This document shows positions 43,084-56,600 of a stretch of 64,000 nt of DNA, piece after piece. Source of the stretch: Entomortierella parvispora (lineage: Eukaryota > Mortierellomycota > Mortierellomycetes > Mortierellales > Mortierellaceae). A program made the translations under genes and the position numbers. The notes beneath the pieces were generated by a model. The model ran no database searches and had not been told where the DNA came from. It saw only the letters and a list, made by a program, of their open reading frames with translations. How positions within the stretch are numbered: the first letter of the stretch is position 1; each line of letters starts with the position of its first letter. The stretch is from positions 3,844,001 to 3,908,000 of the forward strand of contig OY752141.1 in assembly GCA_963573315.1 (NCBI GenBank). The letters are read 5' to 3'.

Positions 43084-46000
43084 ATGGTACAAACCAGGAC
43101 CCCATGATCAGCGACATTGATACTTGCCTGCTGTCCACCACGCGTTTTCCATTCTAATCTTGGTGGCGCATGTTCTCTTTTTCTCATTCTCATTCCCTTC
43201 TCTTCAAATGTAGATTCGCTTCACAGTGCTGAACGAAGACGAGCAGGCAAAGTCAAAGGAGGAAGAGTCTGAGGAAATTCAGGTACTCTAGCAGGATGGA
43301 AATAGCATAGCATTACGTGCACCGACCGATACCTTGACACGATCTAATCAACTTATTAATCCAATTTTTGTCATAGGCCGAAAAGTTCCTGGGTGTCTAT
43401 CAGAGCGCGATCCGACTGGTACAAAAGGGCAAACTGGACGAAGCTCGCAGGATGCTAAAGAACTTGATCGAGTCGGACCTCATGCAGAAGATCGACAATG
43501 ATGTACGTTGGGGATCGAAAATCCTTGAACTCTTGAGGCTACAGATGCTGTTGAATTCAGACAGAGTTTTGACTGACCAGAGATGATACTCTCTTCTTTT
43601 GTTATTTCCTTCCTCATTTGCCTTTAATCTAGACCGACATCGCCGCCCGAGGAACGCCACTAAGGCTGTTGCAGTATCTTGTCTACACCAACTACGCCTC
43701 CATTCTCGAGCAATGTCCAGACGAATCCACGGAGTCAGTTCTCAAATACTATCTCAAGGTACGTCAATATCCGATAAGGATGGTTCAGGATTCAGGAATA
43801 AAGAGTTGTGCGTCTAATAGCAGTTCTAATACTTTCGCACGTTTTAGGCTGTAACATTCGATAGCTCTGACAATGCATTATGGGTCAAAATCGGGAAACT
43901 TGCAGCAAACGATAACAAATTCAAGTTGGCTAGATATGCTCTCGAGTGTGGATTGCAGCAGTCAAACCCTGAAGTTGGGGATGCAGAGGCAGCTGGACAT
44001 GTCGTAACAAGATTATCCACGGACTACGACTTGACACCGTCTCAGTGGTCATGCCTGGAGGCTCTTTGTGAGGTAACCTGGAAGGTCAATAAGTTATTGT
44101 TGGCATGGAAATGGTATGGTCATAATAACCGTGACGCTTGAATGCCGACTGTTGCATTAGGTTCTGTATGAGATTGGCGATTTGGTCTCTTGCCAGGAGT
44201 ATGTACAAAAGGCTCTTCGATTGTCGCCGCACTTTGAGCGCGGGCTCGAGCTCCAACAACTTGTCCGTCGCAAACTAGAGGAAATCCAATCGACTGTCCC
44301 AGAGGATCATATTCAAACTTACGATACCCTCACTCCAAATCATAAGTCCGATCCGCCGAAAGAATTGATCTTGGATGAACTATCTTGGAAAGGACTAGGC
44401 GAACTTTTATTGGAAGAGTACAAGGCACTGCTGAAAGCACCAGAAATGACGTTTTATAATAGGCGGTTAGTTGTTGTGTCAAAAGAGAACCACAGCGAAG
44501 ACGTATATATGACCGAGGAGACTGACATGACCGAAGCCGAACCGGAGGATGAACATCCCGAAGCAAACAGCGATGTCGCCGGAAAAAGCGATGTGAAATC
44601 ACCGTCAGCGGAGCCTATAGAGGTAGCCATGGAAGCGCTCCCCATCGATGAGATGGCTACACAGGCTGACAGAGAACTGGCGGAGGCAGACCAAGGTGCG
44701 GCACTCAAGCGGAAGAGAAAAGAGGTCGAGGAGAGATCTGGACTAAGGTATGAAGACTGACAATTCATTATTCATTATTCTGCTGTCCCTTGTGGGAATC
44801 TATTAATCACCGATTGCTTTACAGAACTTCGAAACGAGTTAGAGACAAACTGGACCAGTTTGAAGTTACAAAGAAGAAGCGCGAGGAAGAGGAGCAGGAG
44901 ATTCTCGCGAAATACAGGATTGTTCTGTCAAAGTTTGGCATGGATCTTGAGAACGGACATTATGGAGGCTTTTCCGAAGATTGTTTACAGTCGGACGAAA
45001 TATTTCCAAACGGTATCTCAGAGGTCATCAACATCTTCAACAGGCACTTGGAGAGGCCCAATGCCATCGTCCAGGCATCCACTATGGAGCATGTTCAGCA
45101 GTAAGTCAATTCGAATCTGAATTCAGAAAATATGTTTTTCACAGCAATCTAACGTTCTTTTCTCAATCATTTCAAGGCAAAAAACCAACCACTTTGCCGT
45201 CTTCACCGAAGATAAAAATCCGCCTACAGCTGAACCATTGTTTGAGAGTAATTTCACTCTCTTGAACTTTGTTAAAGTTGCTAACGAGCAAAATTCTGGA
45301 GTGGTCGAATACCTCTGTCTGTATATCTTCATGCTGATGTCAGGCGCGCCTGTTGAGGCATCACGGTTGAATTGGAAACTACAGTGGCCAAGCGGTGTGC
45401 GGCCAATTGTTAGCGAAATAGTCACGCTCCTGGAGGATCGGCTGTTGGAGTTTCTCCACCGCGAAGACGAGGAAGAGGCTGCTACATTCTCAGAAGACCA
45501 AATGTCACGGCTAGAGGTATGGCGCGTCATATTTCTTTCAGATACCACTACAACGCCGATCGGCTAATAATTTTCAACTTCTTCTCCTCCAGCTTTATCT
45601 TTCCATAGGGGAGCTATATCTTGATGAGATGGTACATACGGTACTTCGGCCATTCACATTTGTCTCGAAGAGGAGTAGAGGGGTTAAAAAGGTAGATGCA
45701 GAAGGGCTCGCAAAGCTGGAGTGCTTGTTCCAACGCTGGCTGGTGCGGGCTGGCCAGAGTCTACAAGCGTTTGTAACGGATGAAGCTAGTAACGCAAATC
45801 AGGATCGGAGGACAGCTTCTGCATCACTCAGGTACATTTAAGATCTTCCGTGCAGTAACCAGCGTGGCAGGTCCAGCAACTAATAACCAACTCTTTTTAC
45901 TATTAGGATCAATTGGATGATGGGGAGGTACTGCCAGTGCACGGGTGACGCAGAAGGAGCCATCGCTCGACTCGAATATTGTCAATGGATCGTTCAAAGC

Positions 46001-49000
46001 AATCCCAACGTACAAGTCACCTTGCCGAACTGGTAAGTGGGTTATGACGCACCTGTTGCATCATCATTCTCTTCAAATCCTCTTAACCAAATTCGAATGA
46101 TTGTCTTATGGATGTAGTAAATATGATATTCTCGTAAACTCGAGCACGGTACAAGACAGACTCGGGAAACTAAGAACCCATCAGTACGTACTGGATGCGG
46201 AACGACTATTCAGCGAGGACGACTACCAGGCTGTCTTGACTCGATTGGAGCCAATTTTCCTTACGAAGGGACCCTCAGAGCCCACCCCATCTGAAGCAAT
46301 TTCGGTAGACGAAAACCAGCCCGATACCAATGACTTTAATACGATTGGAAGCTCGCTGTCCGAACGGATTGAACTCATGGGTTTGCTGTACAAGGTATAT
46401 TATTAGCATAGTTGATCAGTCAGGTGCCACTGAACGTTGCAGAAGTGATAGACTTTCTAACTCCTGCCTCCGTAGTCGTGTGATGCACTGAAGGATAGGA
46501 AGAAGCAATTCGATTGTGTCTCGGAAATGTTGATTCGAGTAGTGACCTCACTTGTCAATACGACGACTGAACGAAGCGAAGCTACAGAGACATGGTTTCT
46601 CTTCAGTCAGACGAGCCAGCTGCTTTTGCTCATGCGGGAAACAATCCAGGCGTCAAATCTATCCGAGTTGCTAGGATCCCTCAGGAGCACGCAACTTCAA
46701 AAACTGGTATGCTGCGTATTAGCTGTGGCGCGTCTCGGATTTGTGAACGTCTTGCACCAGGACCGACTCGTGGACGACGATATCAAGATCTCCTACTCTG
46801 ATCTTTTGAAGAATCGACCACATTTGGAGCAGTTCAACCTTGTCCTAGTCAGGTCGTGGATTGTTCTCCTTCTTCTCTTGCCAGGATGGATCCCGAAAAA
46901 ACTCACAGAGGCTACGTCCAGTTCAGAACTCGGTACGACAGCCGTACCCCAGTTTGTGGCTCCCCCTCTGGATATGATGGTCTCGGACCTGGACGCAGAA
47001 ACAGTCCGTCGGGTTACTTCTCGACCTCTTACAACCAATTCCTCGACTGCGGTGGCTCGTTATCCTGGCCCCTCACAAGAGCTATATATGGAACTCATCG
47101 CACTAGTACACGACGATTTCGGCGTCCGTGAGATCTGTGGTCTTGACAACAGTAAGTTGCTGAAACGTAGGCCCACCATAAATCTTGATCTCAAATGCAG
47201 CAATCTAATGACCATACATTATGTATCATAGACAAACTAATCGAGCTTGCGCTGAGAGTGAGCTCGCCAATGCAGGGTGTGTTCTACCGAAAGGAAGAGA
47301 ACCAGTGCTATTACTGTTTTTACGGGATATCACTCAGTGTAGGTTCTGGTTTTACTACGGGGATAGGTCCACCCAAATTTCCATGAATATTAATGTTTTG
47401 TATGTCTTTCATTCAGGTCGATGGTCAATACCCAATCGAGCACTCCTCGGAACCCGTCGACTTCGATAAAAAGGCAGCCACGGAGTTTTTCCCTTTGCTT
47501 GAACGATCTTTATCGAACCGTGCACTGAGAGGGCAAATAAGAGGCGATCTCAAGGATGCAGTGGATCGAGTAGAGGAAGCTTTGGGTTCTCCTCCGTATG
47601 AGAGTAACTCCATCTTATCCATGAATCGCTATATTATCGACGGCTACCTGGCTTCGGAGATCAACTTTGCAGAGGCCATTCAAATCAATGCAATTAGTCG
47701 ATTGCCAACAATGGAGCAGGCTCCATCCAGCAAATTGGCATCGGTTTACCGCAGCATCTATGCTATCCAAGGAAAGGTCTTCCTGTCCCAATTTCGCAAC
47801 AAGGCCAAGAACAACCAATTTAAGCCGCTCGAGGATTTGCAGCACGCGATTGATCAGTTTCACACGGACCTTCATGTGAACCCCTATTGCTGGGATTCAT
47901 GGTATTCACTAGCACTTTGCTACGCGTTTCTTGGGGACGAAAACCTTGTCTTCAGCGCCTCCGATATCAAGAACAACTTTTCAAAGATCAAGGATCTTCA
48001 GAGGCGTGCCTTTCTCTGCTTTTCACAGGCTGCTCGATTATCTCCAAAGAGAGGAAACAAAGTTGAGATCGAGCAGGACCAGACGGTCTTTAGAAGTGGT
48101 GAAGATGTAGCGGAGACATCTTGGATAAGTCCCAGTCAGGAGGGTGAAGGATCCGAACGACCTGTGCCTGAGGATTGCGAACCTAAAGCCCCTTCTGGAC
48201 AGGAATCAAAGAAAGCCAGTAGCGAAGATCAGGAGTGGCGCCAATCGCAGGCCGCATTCTGGTTTGACTTTGGCAACCTTGTACATGGGATTTTGTCCAA
48301 GCCCGTACGGATGGAGGCTATGCACCGCACTGGAGGCCTAGAGGCACTATCGGATAATGGCGACATTACGTCCATATACATTCCAGAACCATCACCAGAG
48401 CAAGTCTACAAGTTTGCAGCCTTCTGTTTCAAGCGGTCTTTGTCTCTGAATGACCAAAACTGGCGGGCCCCCTTCATGCTTGGAAAGTGCGTTGAGAAAC
48501 TGGATGGGAAACCCAACCAGGTGCTTTCACTCTACAAAATGGCGGTGGACAAATTGCCAAGGCGGTCAGGTCAGCCTGGAAACGAAAAGATCTTTGAACC
48601 TGCGTACAAACTCATCTCGACATTGACGAAATACCTACATTCAGACAAAATTAAGGTAGGAGCATGGACTGCGTGCCCGCTTGTCTGAACCGGCTCGTTA
48701 TATTAAACGACATGGAGCTAACCGATCTTTGACATGATAGCCGTCTGTTGTGGAAGCGCAAATGACCAAGTCACTGGTCCGATCCAAGCTGAGCACGGTT
48801 GAAGGCGATTCTTTCATATTTGAGCCGCCAACAGAATATCTCCAGACAATCGAGTCGGAAGAAACGGACATACACAAGAACGACAAGATGCAGGCATATC
48901 GCCTTCTCTGTGAAGGCCTTGCACGTATTCGACACGTGGATAAGCGCCACTGGCACCATCGGCCTGCTTTTAGGGTACAATAACGATATGGTTTGTCAAG

Positions 49001-50394
49001 GTTCTGTTCTAATATCTCAAAAAGATTAACCCCTTTCTTTTCGAACGCACAAATAGCAATCTTGGATTCTCTATCATATCTACCACGACGTGGAACGTGC
49101 CAAGGCAGAAATGCTGAGCCTATTCCAGATGAAAAGTAATGTCAAGACTTTGATGAGCGCAGTGTGGAAGCCCGAGTTTGAGCGAAGCGGGAAGCACTTT
49201 GTATATGTGGGCGAGTATACCAAGTTTCTGATTGTACTTGCCAAGGAGTCGAAGGACGTAGAAACACTCAACAGTTTGGCAAAGAAGATACGACGCGCCA
49301 ATGCACTATTGCTGGATCTCAAGGAGATCTGGGACCTATTGTACGACTCATATCTTTCAGTATTGGGTGAGTTGGTGGGACCCGAGCCTGCATTGGCTGT
49401 AGCAGAGGTGATTCCAAGGATGGAATTCCGGGAGAAGGCCGCCATCTATGAGGCAAAGATGTTTGAACAAGAACCAAGGCCTGCAGGACTCACGGTTCTC
49501 ATGCGACTGTGCGAATTGAAAAAGCTGAACGACAAACTGGCACCAGACGGACAGATTGGACATTATTTGGCGGTGTGCTACAGCAAACTCTTTATCGAAG
49601 TTGGCGGTGCAGAATTGTACCCCAAAGAGCTGCTTCGTCAGCTTTCTAATTCCTCTGAGCCAGGAGCGGATACAACGATGGCTATCGATGGGGAGGATTC
49701 GGCGATGGCTGTCGACAAGAGACCCGAGCCTACCATAGCGGGCACTGAATCTGTGAGGAATTCGGAGGGCGACGGTGAAGAAGATGACCACAAGGATATT
49801 CGGATGAGAATGGAGCAATTGACCACCAAAGTTCCATCGGCATCGGACGACTCTGAAATGAAAGCCGTAGATCCCGAGGAAACCGTGGCCACAAGCGAAT
49901 ATGTGAATATCAATACATCTAACAATGTAGCGGATAACTCGGGCGCGGACACATCGGCCAAGGATAGCGAGGCCACACCAATGGGTGATGGAGTGGCTGC
50001 TGTGGACGACTGGAAGAGTCGCAAGAAGATCAGCGCCACCGAGCTTGCATCGAGAGCAACAATTATTTTCAAAGCACCGCCACCATCACTCAAGGCACCT
50101 CAGAGTTTACAGAGCAAGCTAGCTGGTCCACCCTTGGAGGAAAGTACGAACCCACAGAGCGTAAGTAACGAATCTCCGTCGGAGGGGGCCTTGGCTCCTG
50201 GTGATGGTCACGGTATGGATATGGAGGTACAATCCAATCAAGAGGTGATGCCAGAATCTTCTGCAACTGAGAGAGACGAGGAAGAGGAGGCAGCGGCAGT
50301 GCCTGGAGACGGCCTCGCGGAGGGAGAGGACCAAAGGCCGCAGAGTCCAGTCAAGCGCACCAGCAGCAGGCGCAATTCTCGCGTAGATGACTGA
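43084..50394 (+). CDS. HIR3: Histone transcription regulator 3 (Hir3/CABIN1), TPR protein
   Basis: Sixteen exons encode ~1995 residues: 43084-43086, 43214-43282, 43377-43502, 43633-43758, 43848-44072, 44161-44747, 44825-45100, 45177-45516, 45593-45831, 45907-46032, 46118-46394, 46476-47151, 47232-47338, 47417-48655, 48741-48974, 49057-50394. All phases agree. Hir3/CABIN1 is the scaffold of the HIR complex, which deposits H3-H4 outside S phase and represses histone genes. The N-terminus IRFTVLNEDE parallels CABIN1 (MIRIAALN). TPR-like repeats follow (YLVYTNYASILEQCPDES, ALWVKIGKLAANDNKFKLAR, EYVQKALRLSPHFERGLEL). Further TPR-like helices occur around NPYCWDSWYSLALCYAFLGD. The C-terminal ~250 residues are acidic and disordered, ending in a basic RTSSRRNSR patch. 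The start Met is inferred to be a lone-codon exon (ATG then GTACAA donor); this is the weakest boundary. AATAAA lies at 50399-50404. Confidence 0.88.
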
Positions 50395-50626
50395 TGACAA
50401 TAAAAACGCGTTATTTCCACGCAAATATTTCCACGTGACAGTGACTGCGATGACAAGGATCTAAGCCACCATCGGCCGCTCTCCCCGCCAGTCGTTTTTT
50501 TTTTTTTTTTTTGTTGAGCCCCAAAGGAGGGAGGAAAAAAATGTGTTTTGATATTGAAAAAGGGCGCTGGCCGCGGGTTTCTCTTGTTCCTCCTCTTCCT
50601 CCTTTTCCTCATTCCCATCCATAACC
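50395..50626 (+). promoter_or_regulatory. Tight HIR3-SSB intergenic region
   Basis: 232 bp hold the HIR3 poly(A) signal (AATAAA, 50399-50404, five nt after the stop), an 18-T tract near 50494-50511 and a CT-rich leader (50578-50620) for SSB. Confidence 0.5.
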
Positions 50627-53133
50627 ATGTCTGAAGTCACTGATCTTGCCATCGGTATCGATCTCGGGTAGGTGCCACTCTCTTCTTTCTTGCTCTCTTT
50701 TCTTTTCTTTTCTTCTATTCTCTCTATTTGTCTCGGATTGACATCGGCCTCTTGTTGCTGTCGACCGGAGCTGTTGGTTCTTTCATCGGGTTCAGACCTT
50801 TGCATGTAGACAGCCGTCAGATCAGGACGCTCCGCGCTAGCGCAACGACATACAGGACCCTTCCCCCCTGCCCTGTACCACTCTTCTCTACGTCGCTGTG
50901 AGGAGGATGATAGCAAATTGCTCTTGACCCCTCCCGCGTCAAGGTGATTGAGAGTCGACTGGCAATATCCCGACCTTATCGAGTAACCATCAACAGCCGG
51001 CAACCAGGACACCCAGCATCACAGCGGGATTGGTGGACAGAGGGGATCTGTGTGATTTTGGGATGGGGAGGTGGCTTTAGCATCTACAACATTAAAGCCG
51101 TGTCTCCTCCTGTCTCTCCTTTCCTCTTCTTGAACAGCAGTGGTTCGCCACACCCACGCGATGTGTGTCTCTCTCTTTCTTTCTCTTTCGATGATCCTTT
51201 TGTTAATGTTGTCTTGTCTTTCCTATCCCTTAGTACCACCTACTCCTGCGTTGCCGTCTGGGAGTCCGAGCGTGTTGAGATCATCGCTAACGAGCAGGGT
51301 AACCGTACCACCCCTTCGTACGTTGCCTTCTCCGATGCTGAGCGTCTCATTGGTGATGCCGCCAAGAACCAGGCTGCCATGAACGCCACCAACACCGTTT
51401 TCGATGCCAAGCGTCTTATCGGTCGCCGTTTCGATGACCCCGAGGTCAAGTCTGACATGAAGCACTGGCCTTTCACCGTCATTGACAAGGACACCGCCCC
51501 CTTCATCCAGGTCGAGTACCAGGGTGAGAAGAAGGAGTTCTCCCCCCAGGAGATCTCTGCCATGGTCCTCGTCAAGATGAAGGAGATCGCTGAGGCCAAG
51601 CTCGGAAAGACCGTCACCAAGGCTGTCATCACCGTCCCCGCCTACTTCAACGATGCTCAGCGTCACGCCACCAAGGATGCTGGTGCCATTGCTGGTCTCG
51701 ATGTTCTCCGTAAGTCTACAGTCCATGTATATTTCAGTTGTCTTTTTATTCAAAGTGAAAGTGGGCTTCACAATCTAACAACCAATTGATCCGTTCTTTT
51801 AGGTATCATCAACGAGCCCACCGCTGCCGCCATCGCCTACGGTTTGGACTCCAAGGAGACCAAGGAGAAGAACGTCCTCATCTTCGATTTGGGTGGTGGA
51901 ACCTTCGATGTTTCCCTCCTTACCATCACCGGAGGTGTTTTCGCCGTCAAGGCCACCGCTGGTGACACTCACTTGGGAGGTGAGGATTTCGATAACACCC
52001 TCTTGGAGCACTTCAAGGAGGAGTTCAAGCGCAAGCACAAGAAGGACATCACCGGTGACAACCGTGCCATCCGTCGTCTTCGTACCGCTTGCGAGCGTGC
52101 CAAGCGCACCTTGTCCTCTTTGGCCCAGACCACCATCGAGGTCGACTCCCTCTTCGAGGGTGTTGACTTCCAGGCCAACATCACCCGTGCCCGTTTCGAG
52201 GAGATCAACTCTGTTCACTTCAACAACACCATTGAGCCCGTCAAGAAGGTCCTCAAGGATGCCAAGTTCACCAAGAAGGAGGTCGATGAGGTCGTCTTGG
52301 TCGGTGGTTCCACCCGTATCCCCAAGATCCAGGCTCTTCTTACCGAGTTCTTTGACGGAAAGGAGTTGAACAAGTCCATCAACCCCGATGAGGCCGTCGC
52401 CTACGGTGCTGCCGTCCAGGCCGCCGTCTTGACCAACCAGGCCGGTAACGCCAAGACCCAGGATCTTTTGCTCTTGGATGTCGTTCCCCTCTCCCTCGGA
52501 GTTGAGATGCAGGGTGGTGTCATGGCCGTCGTTGTTCCCCGCAACACTGCCATCCCCACCATCAAGAAGAAGACCTTCACCACCACCGAGGATGGTCAGA
52601 CCACCGTTCAGTTCCCCGTTTACGAGGGTGAGCGTCCCATGACCCGCGACAACAACTTGCTCGGCAAGTTCGAGCTCTCTGGCATTGCCCCCATGCCCCG
52701 CGGTACCCCCGAGCTTGAGTGCACCTTCGAGTTGAACGCCGATGGTATCCTCAAGGTCACCGCCATGGACAAGGCCACTGGTCGCAAGGCCAACATCACC
52801 ATCTCCAACGGAGCTGGTCGCTTGTCTGCCGCCGATATTGAGCGCATGGTCTCTGAGGCCGAGAAGTTCAAGGATGAGGATCGCAAGAACGAGGAGATTG
52901 TTCAGTCCAAGCAGGAGCTCGAGTCTTACATCTACCAGATCCAGGGCACCCTCAACGAGCCCAACGTCTCGATGAAGCTCAAGCGCAACGACAAGCGCGA
53001 CATTGAGAACGCTTTGGAGGAGGCCATGGCTGCTCTCCAGATCGAGGAGCTCGCCGAGAAGGATACCTTTGTCCTTGCCCAACGCAAGCTCAAGCGCACA
53101 GTCACCAAGGGCTTTGCTTCCCTCTCTCGCTAA
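50627..53133 (+). CDS. SSB1: Ribosome-associated Hsp70, Ssb type
   Basis: Exons 50627-50667, 51234-51709 and 51803-53133 encode 615 residues. Ssb-type Hsp70 binds nascent chains at the ribosome exit with the RAC cochaperone. Hsp70 signatures: [16 protein letters not shown] (exon 1-2 junction inside it), [15 protein letters not shown] and [17 protein letters not shown]. Ssb-specific words include [19 protein letters not shown] with [37 protein letters not shown] and [17 protein letters not shown]. The C-terminus ([14 protein letters not shown]) lacks the EEVD of cytosolic Ssa and the KDEL of BiP, as expected for Ssb. Codon use in exons 2-3 is strongly biased to C-ending codons, the sign of a very highly expressed gene. 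Intron 1 is long (566 nt), close to the start, as in many highly expressed fungal genes. Confidence 0.96.
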
Positions 53134-53602
53134 ACGATTTGTGTAGTCCACACACACACACAATCTCACATACATCCTCATTCCGCACTCATTAGTTTTG
53201 TATTATTTCCCCCCTCTCTCTCTTGTTCATTCATTCATCAAAACTCTTCAATAAAACGAAGTTTGTATCCAAGAAATCAAGAAAAAGGCTGCCATCTGCA
53301 AAAATGTCAATTCCGTCAGTTCCGTGGGAAAAATGAACAAATACTTGTACGCACAGGCATCAATGCTGTTTCGTTTCTCCAAGTTCTCTCTTTCTCCTCT
53401 ACAATTTTGTTCTTTTCGTTTTCATGGACGTTCTTTGCAGTGTCGTTTTCCTAGCAAAGACTTGACCAAGGATAAAAAAAAAAAAAAGGGTTCTTTCAAA
53501 GGGTTGCTTTTATGTGCCTATTATTATTCGCTTTTCATTACTGTCGTAAAAGACATGAGATGGATGACATCCAGGGAGGGCGGATAAAATTACGGTATCC
53601 CT
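53134..53602. terminator. Convergent 3' region between SSB and the coiled-coil gene
   Basis: 469 bp. AATAAA at 53250-53255 for SSB. An A13 run near 53475-53487. Some short ORFs, none convincing. Confidence 0.45.
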
Positions 53603-56600
53603 TCAAGCCCTCGTGACCATCGAGTCCTGGAGCTGGTCCAGCATCTTGGTCAACATGTCGTTCTCCCCCTTCAGTCCTTCATTGGCAGCCTGGGGGGGAA
53701 TAAAAGAAGACAAAGGGTTAGAAAACTAGATCCCAACCTACATTTCTCTAAAACTGATTGGTTTCTGTTTAGATCAATTTTTCTCTTTTTACCTTGGAGT
53801 CTTGAACTTCCTTGCTCAAGCGCTCGAGTTCCTCTTGCAGGGACTTGGTATCCTGAGCGTTGGAAGACACCACCTCAAACTCCTTGATCTTGGCCTCCAA
53901 GCTCAATACACGTTCCTGGTGCTCCTTGTCCTTGGTCTGCTGCTCAGTCTCGTAACGACTCTTCAGTCCAGACAGCTCCTCGTCGTGCGACTTCATCACA
54001 CCGGCCAAGCGACCCTCGTGGTCTTGGCCGTGCTGCTCATGCATCTTGGTCATGTTCTCCATATTGGCTCTGGTCAGCTCATGGAGTTCCTCCAACTGGG
54101 TCTTGTGATCGGCCGCAAGGGTGTTAAGGGCCTGGGTATGTTCCTCCTTCCATTGAGCCTCCTTGGACTCGATCGAGCTCAGAGCCTCGTCGCGTTCCTG
54201 CTGCATCTTGGTCAAGTTGGCGCGGATCGTCTCCAATTCATGCTCCAACTGCTTTCGTGCCACAGACAGACTCTCCTCTTTATGGGCAAGGGCCTCGTTC
54301 AAAGACTTTTCATGCTCGGCGCGAAGATCCTCTAATTCCTGAATATGAGCCGCCGATTTGGTCTCTGTGTCGTTCAAGTTGGCAGCCTCGTGGGTCGCAA
54401 TCAGGTCCTGGAGCTCAGCCTTGGCGGCACTGATCTGCTGATCAGCCTGGTCCCTGGCTGTCTGAAGTTCTCCTTCGAGTCTAGCCTTGATCTGCTCTGC
54501 ATTCTCAAGCGCCTCCTTGGCAGCCTGTTCCGCCTTCGCGAGTTGTTCTTCCAGGTCCTTGATAGCTGAGGCATGCAGCGAGCGAAGGTCCTCAATCTCC
54601 TTCTGACGAGAAGTCTCCAATTCCTTGCGGTCACCCTCAAACGTGCTCTCGACCTGCTCCACGGCCTTTTGCACCTGCTCATTGGCCTCAGCCTGGAGTT
54701 CCTTGACTCGGTTCTCGTGCTCGACGATAAGCTCCGCGATACGGTCCTCATAGTTGGTCTGGAGTTTCTTGAGTTCCGATGCTTGTGAACCATTGACCTC
54801 CTGCACCAATTCAGAGAACTTGGCCTGTACAGCGTCCAACTCCAATTGCATCTTGCCCTAGGAACCATAAAAATACCACATAATTAGTAAACATGTACTA
54901 TGTACAAAAGACTTGCCGTACTAATGCAGTTGTTAAAGTTACCTTGGTGGTGTTCTCCAGAGTTTGAAGCTCCTCGACATGGGAGGCCCTCAATGCCTCG
55001 AGCTCAGCCTCATGAGCAGCCTTGAGAGAGTTAGCGCCAGCATCGACGTTGGATTGGAGAAGAGAAATCTCGGCATCATGCTTCTCTTGCAGAGTCTTGA
55101 GTCCGGTTTCCAGCTCAGAGACGCGCTTCGAATGTGTCTCTTGAAGGTCCGAGACTTCAGTCTGGTGGGTGAAGCGAAGAGTCTCGAGGTATTCCTTGTT
55201 CTCTTGATCGATTTGCTCCTTGAGGTCAGCCAGGGCCTTGGAGTGTGTCTCCTGCAACGCCGCAATAGCGCCAGACTCAGCGCCAGCACGGTCATTCAGC
55301 GTAGCAGTGTGGGCTGCAAGGACCTCGTTCAACTCTTTAGTGTGGCGCTCGCGAAGCTCAGACTGTAACAATAGTAGTCATCTCATTAGCAAAGTCGTTC
55401 AAATCCAATGTCCTGAAAGTAATAAAAAGAGCTTGCACCTCAAGGAGACAAGCAAGTACTCTACCTCAGCCTGATCCCTGGCTTCCTCAATCTTTTCCTC
55501 ATACATCTTTCGGAGGGCCTCCACCTCCTCGCCATGCTCAACCAATTGCTGGGCAAGCTCGACCTGATGGGCCAAGCGAAGCTCCTCAAGATCCATTCCA
55601 TATTTGTCCTTGATATCGTCTTCAGCCCCCATGCGCTCCTGTCTAGCTGCCTGGAGTTCAATCTCGAGGCTCTGAAGCTTGTCTTCATGAATACGGTTCA
55701 GCTCCTCCAGCGACGAAGAATGCAGAGCCTGTGACTCTTCAAGCTTTTGACGGTATCCGGCGACCTCCTCATACCTCTTGGCATAGTCGGACAGCTCTTG
55801 GTGAAGTGACGTCAACTCGGCCTCCTGCTCTGCAGTCTTTTCGGCCTGTTTGTCGGCAAGCTCTTGGATCTTTTCCTCGTTCTCAAATCGCAAAGACTAG
55901 TTTTTTTTGGTGGTTGTGGATTCATTGAGTGAACAGACAGGCATGGGAGTGAGATGCCATCTGGCTATTCCCCTTTTGTTATCCGACTGCGAGTTGCACC
56001 AGATGTGTGCGCTTACCTCGACAAGTCCGCTCAAGCTCTCAATCTCGCTCTTGAGACCAGCAATTTCCTGTTCCTTGGCGGCAATTGCCTCCGCAACAAA
56101 AGCTTGACTCTAACAATAATGGCGGTGGATAAAATGTAAAAGTAATCTGGCCGTGAGTATCAAAAGCAATTGTACAGTATCAAAGGCTTGCGCTGATTTT
56201 AGCAAGGTGTTTGTACACCTGTCTTCCAGGCAGGAGGTCTACTTTTGTACAACAGTCTGTGGGATCCAATTCAGTCCTGCAGTGCATTCACATGGACGCC
56301 CCACTGTAAGCTTACTTTCCCGCTCTTCCTGCCCCAAGACATCGCGCACCAACAACAAAACGCGCACTCTCCCATTGCTGCAAAACTTTAAACATCCAGG
56401 GCGCTCCCATGCTGGTCATCAATGGACAAATATCAACAAAGCAACAGAAAGCAAACCCGAACTCCAGATGAGATCCTGCCTCCTCCTCCTTCTTCGTAAC
56501 CACTTCTCCTGAGCTTGTGGCGTGCTGGTAATGCTGCTGATGTTACTGTTACTTCTACTGGTGTCCCTTCTCCCTGTTTCCATTGTCATTATTATGTGCC

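Noticed and set aside
51799-53181. 460-residue antisense ORF opposite SSB exon 3
   Set aside because: Leu/Gly/Asp-rich shadow produced by the strongly biased codon use of the Hsp70 gene; no family words, and the sense strand is certain.
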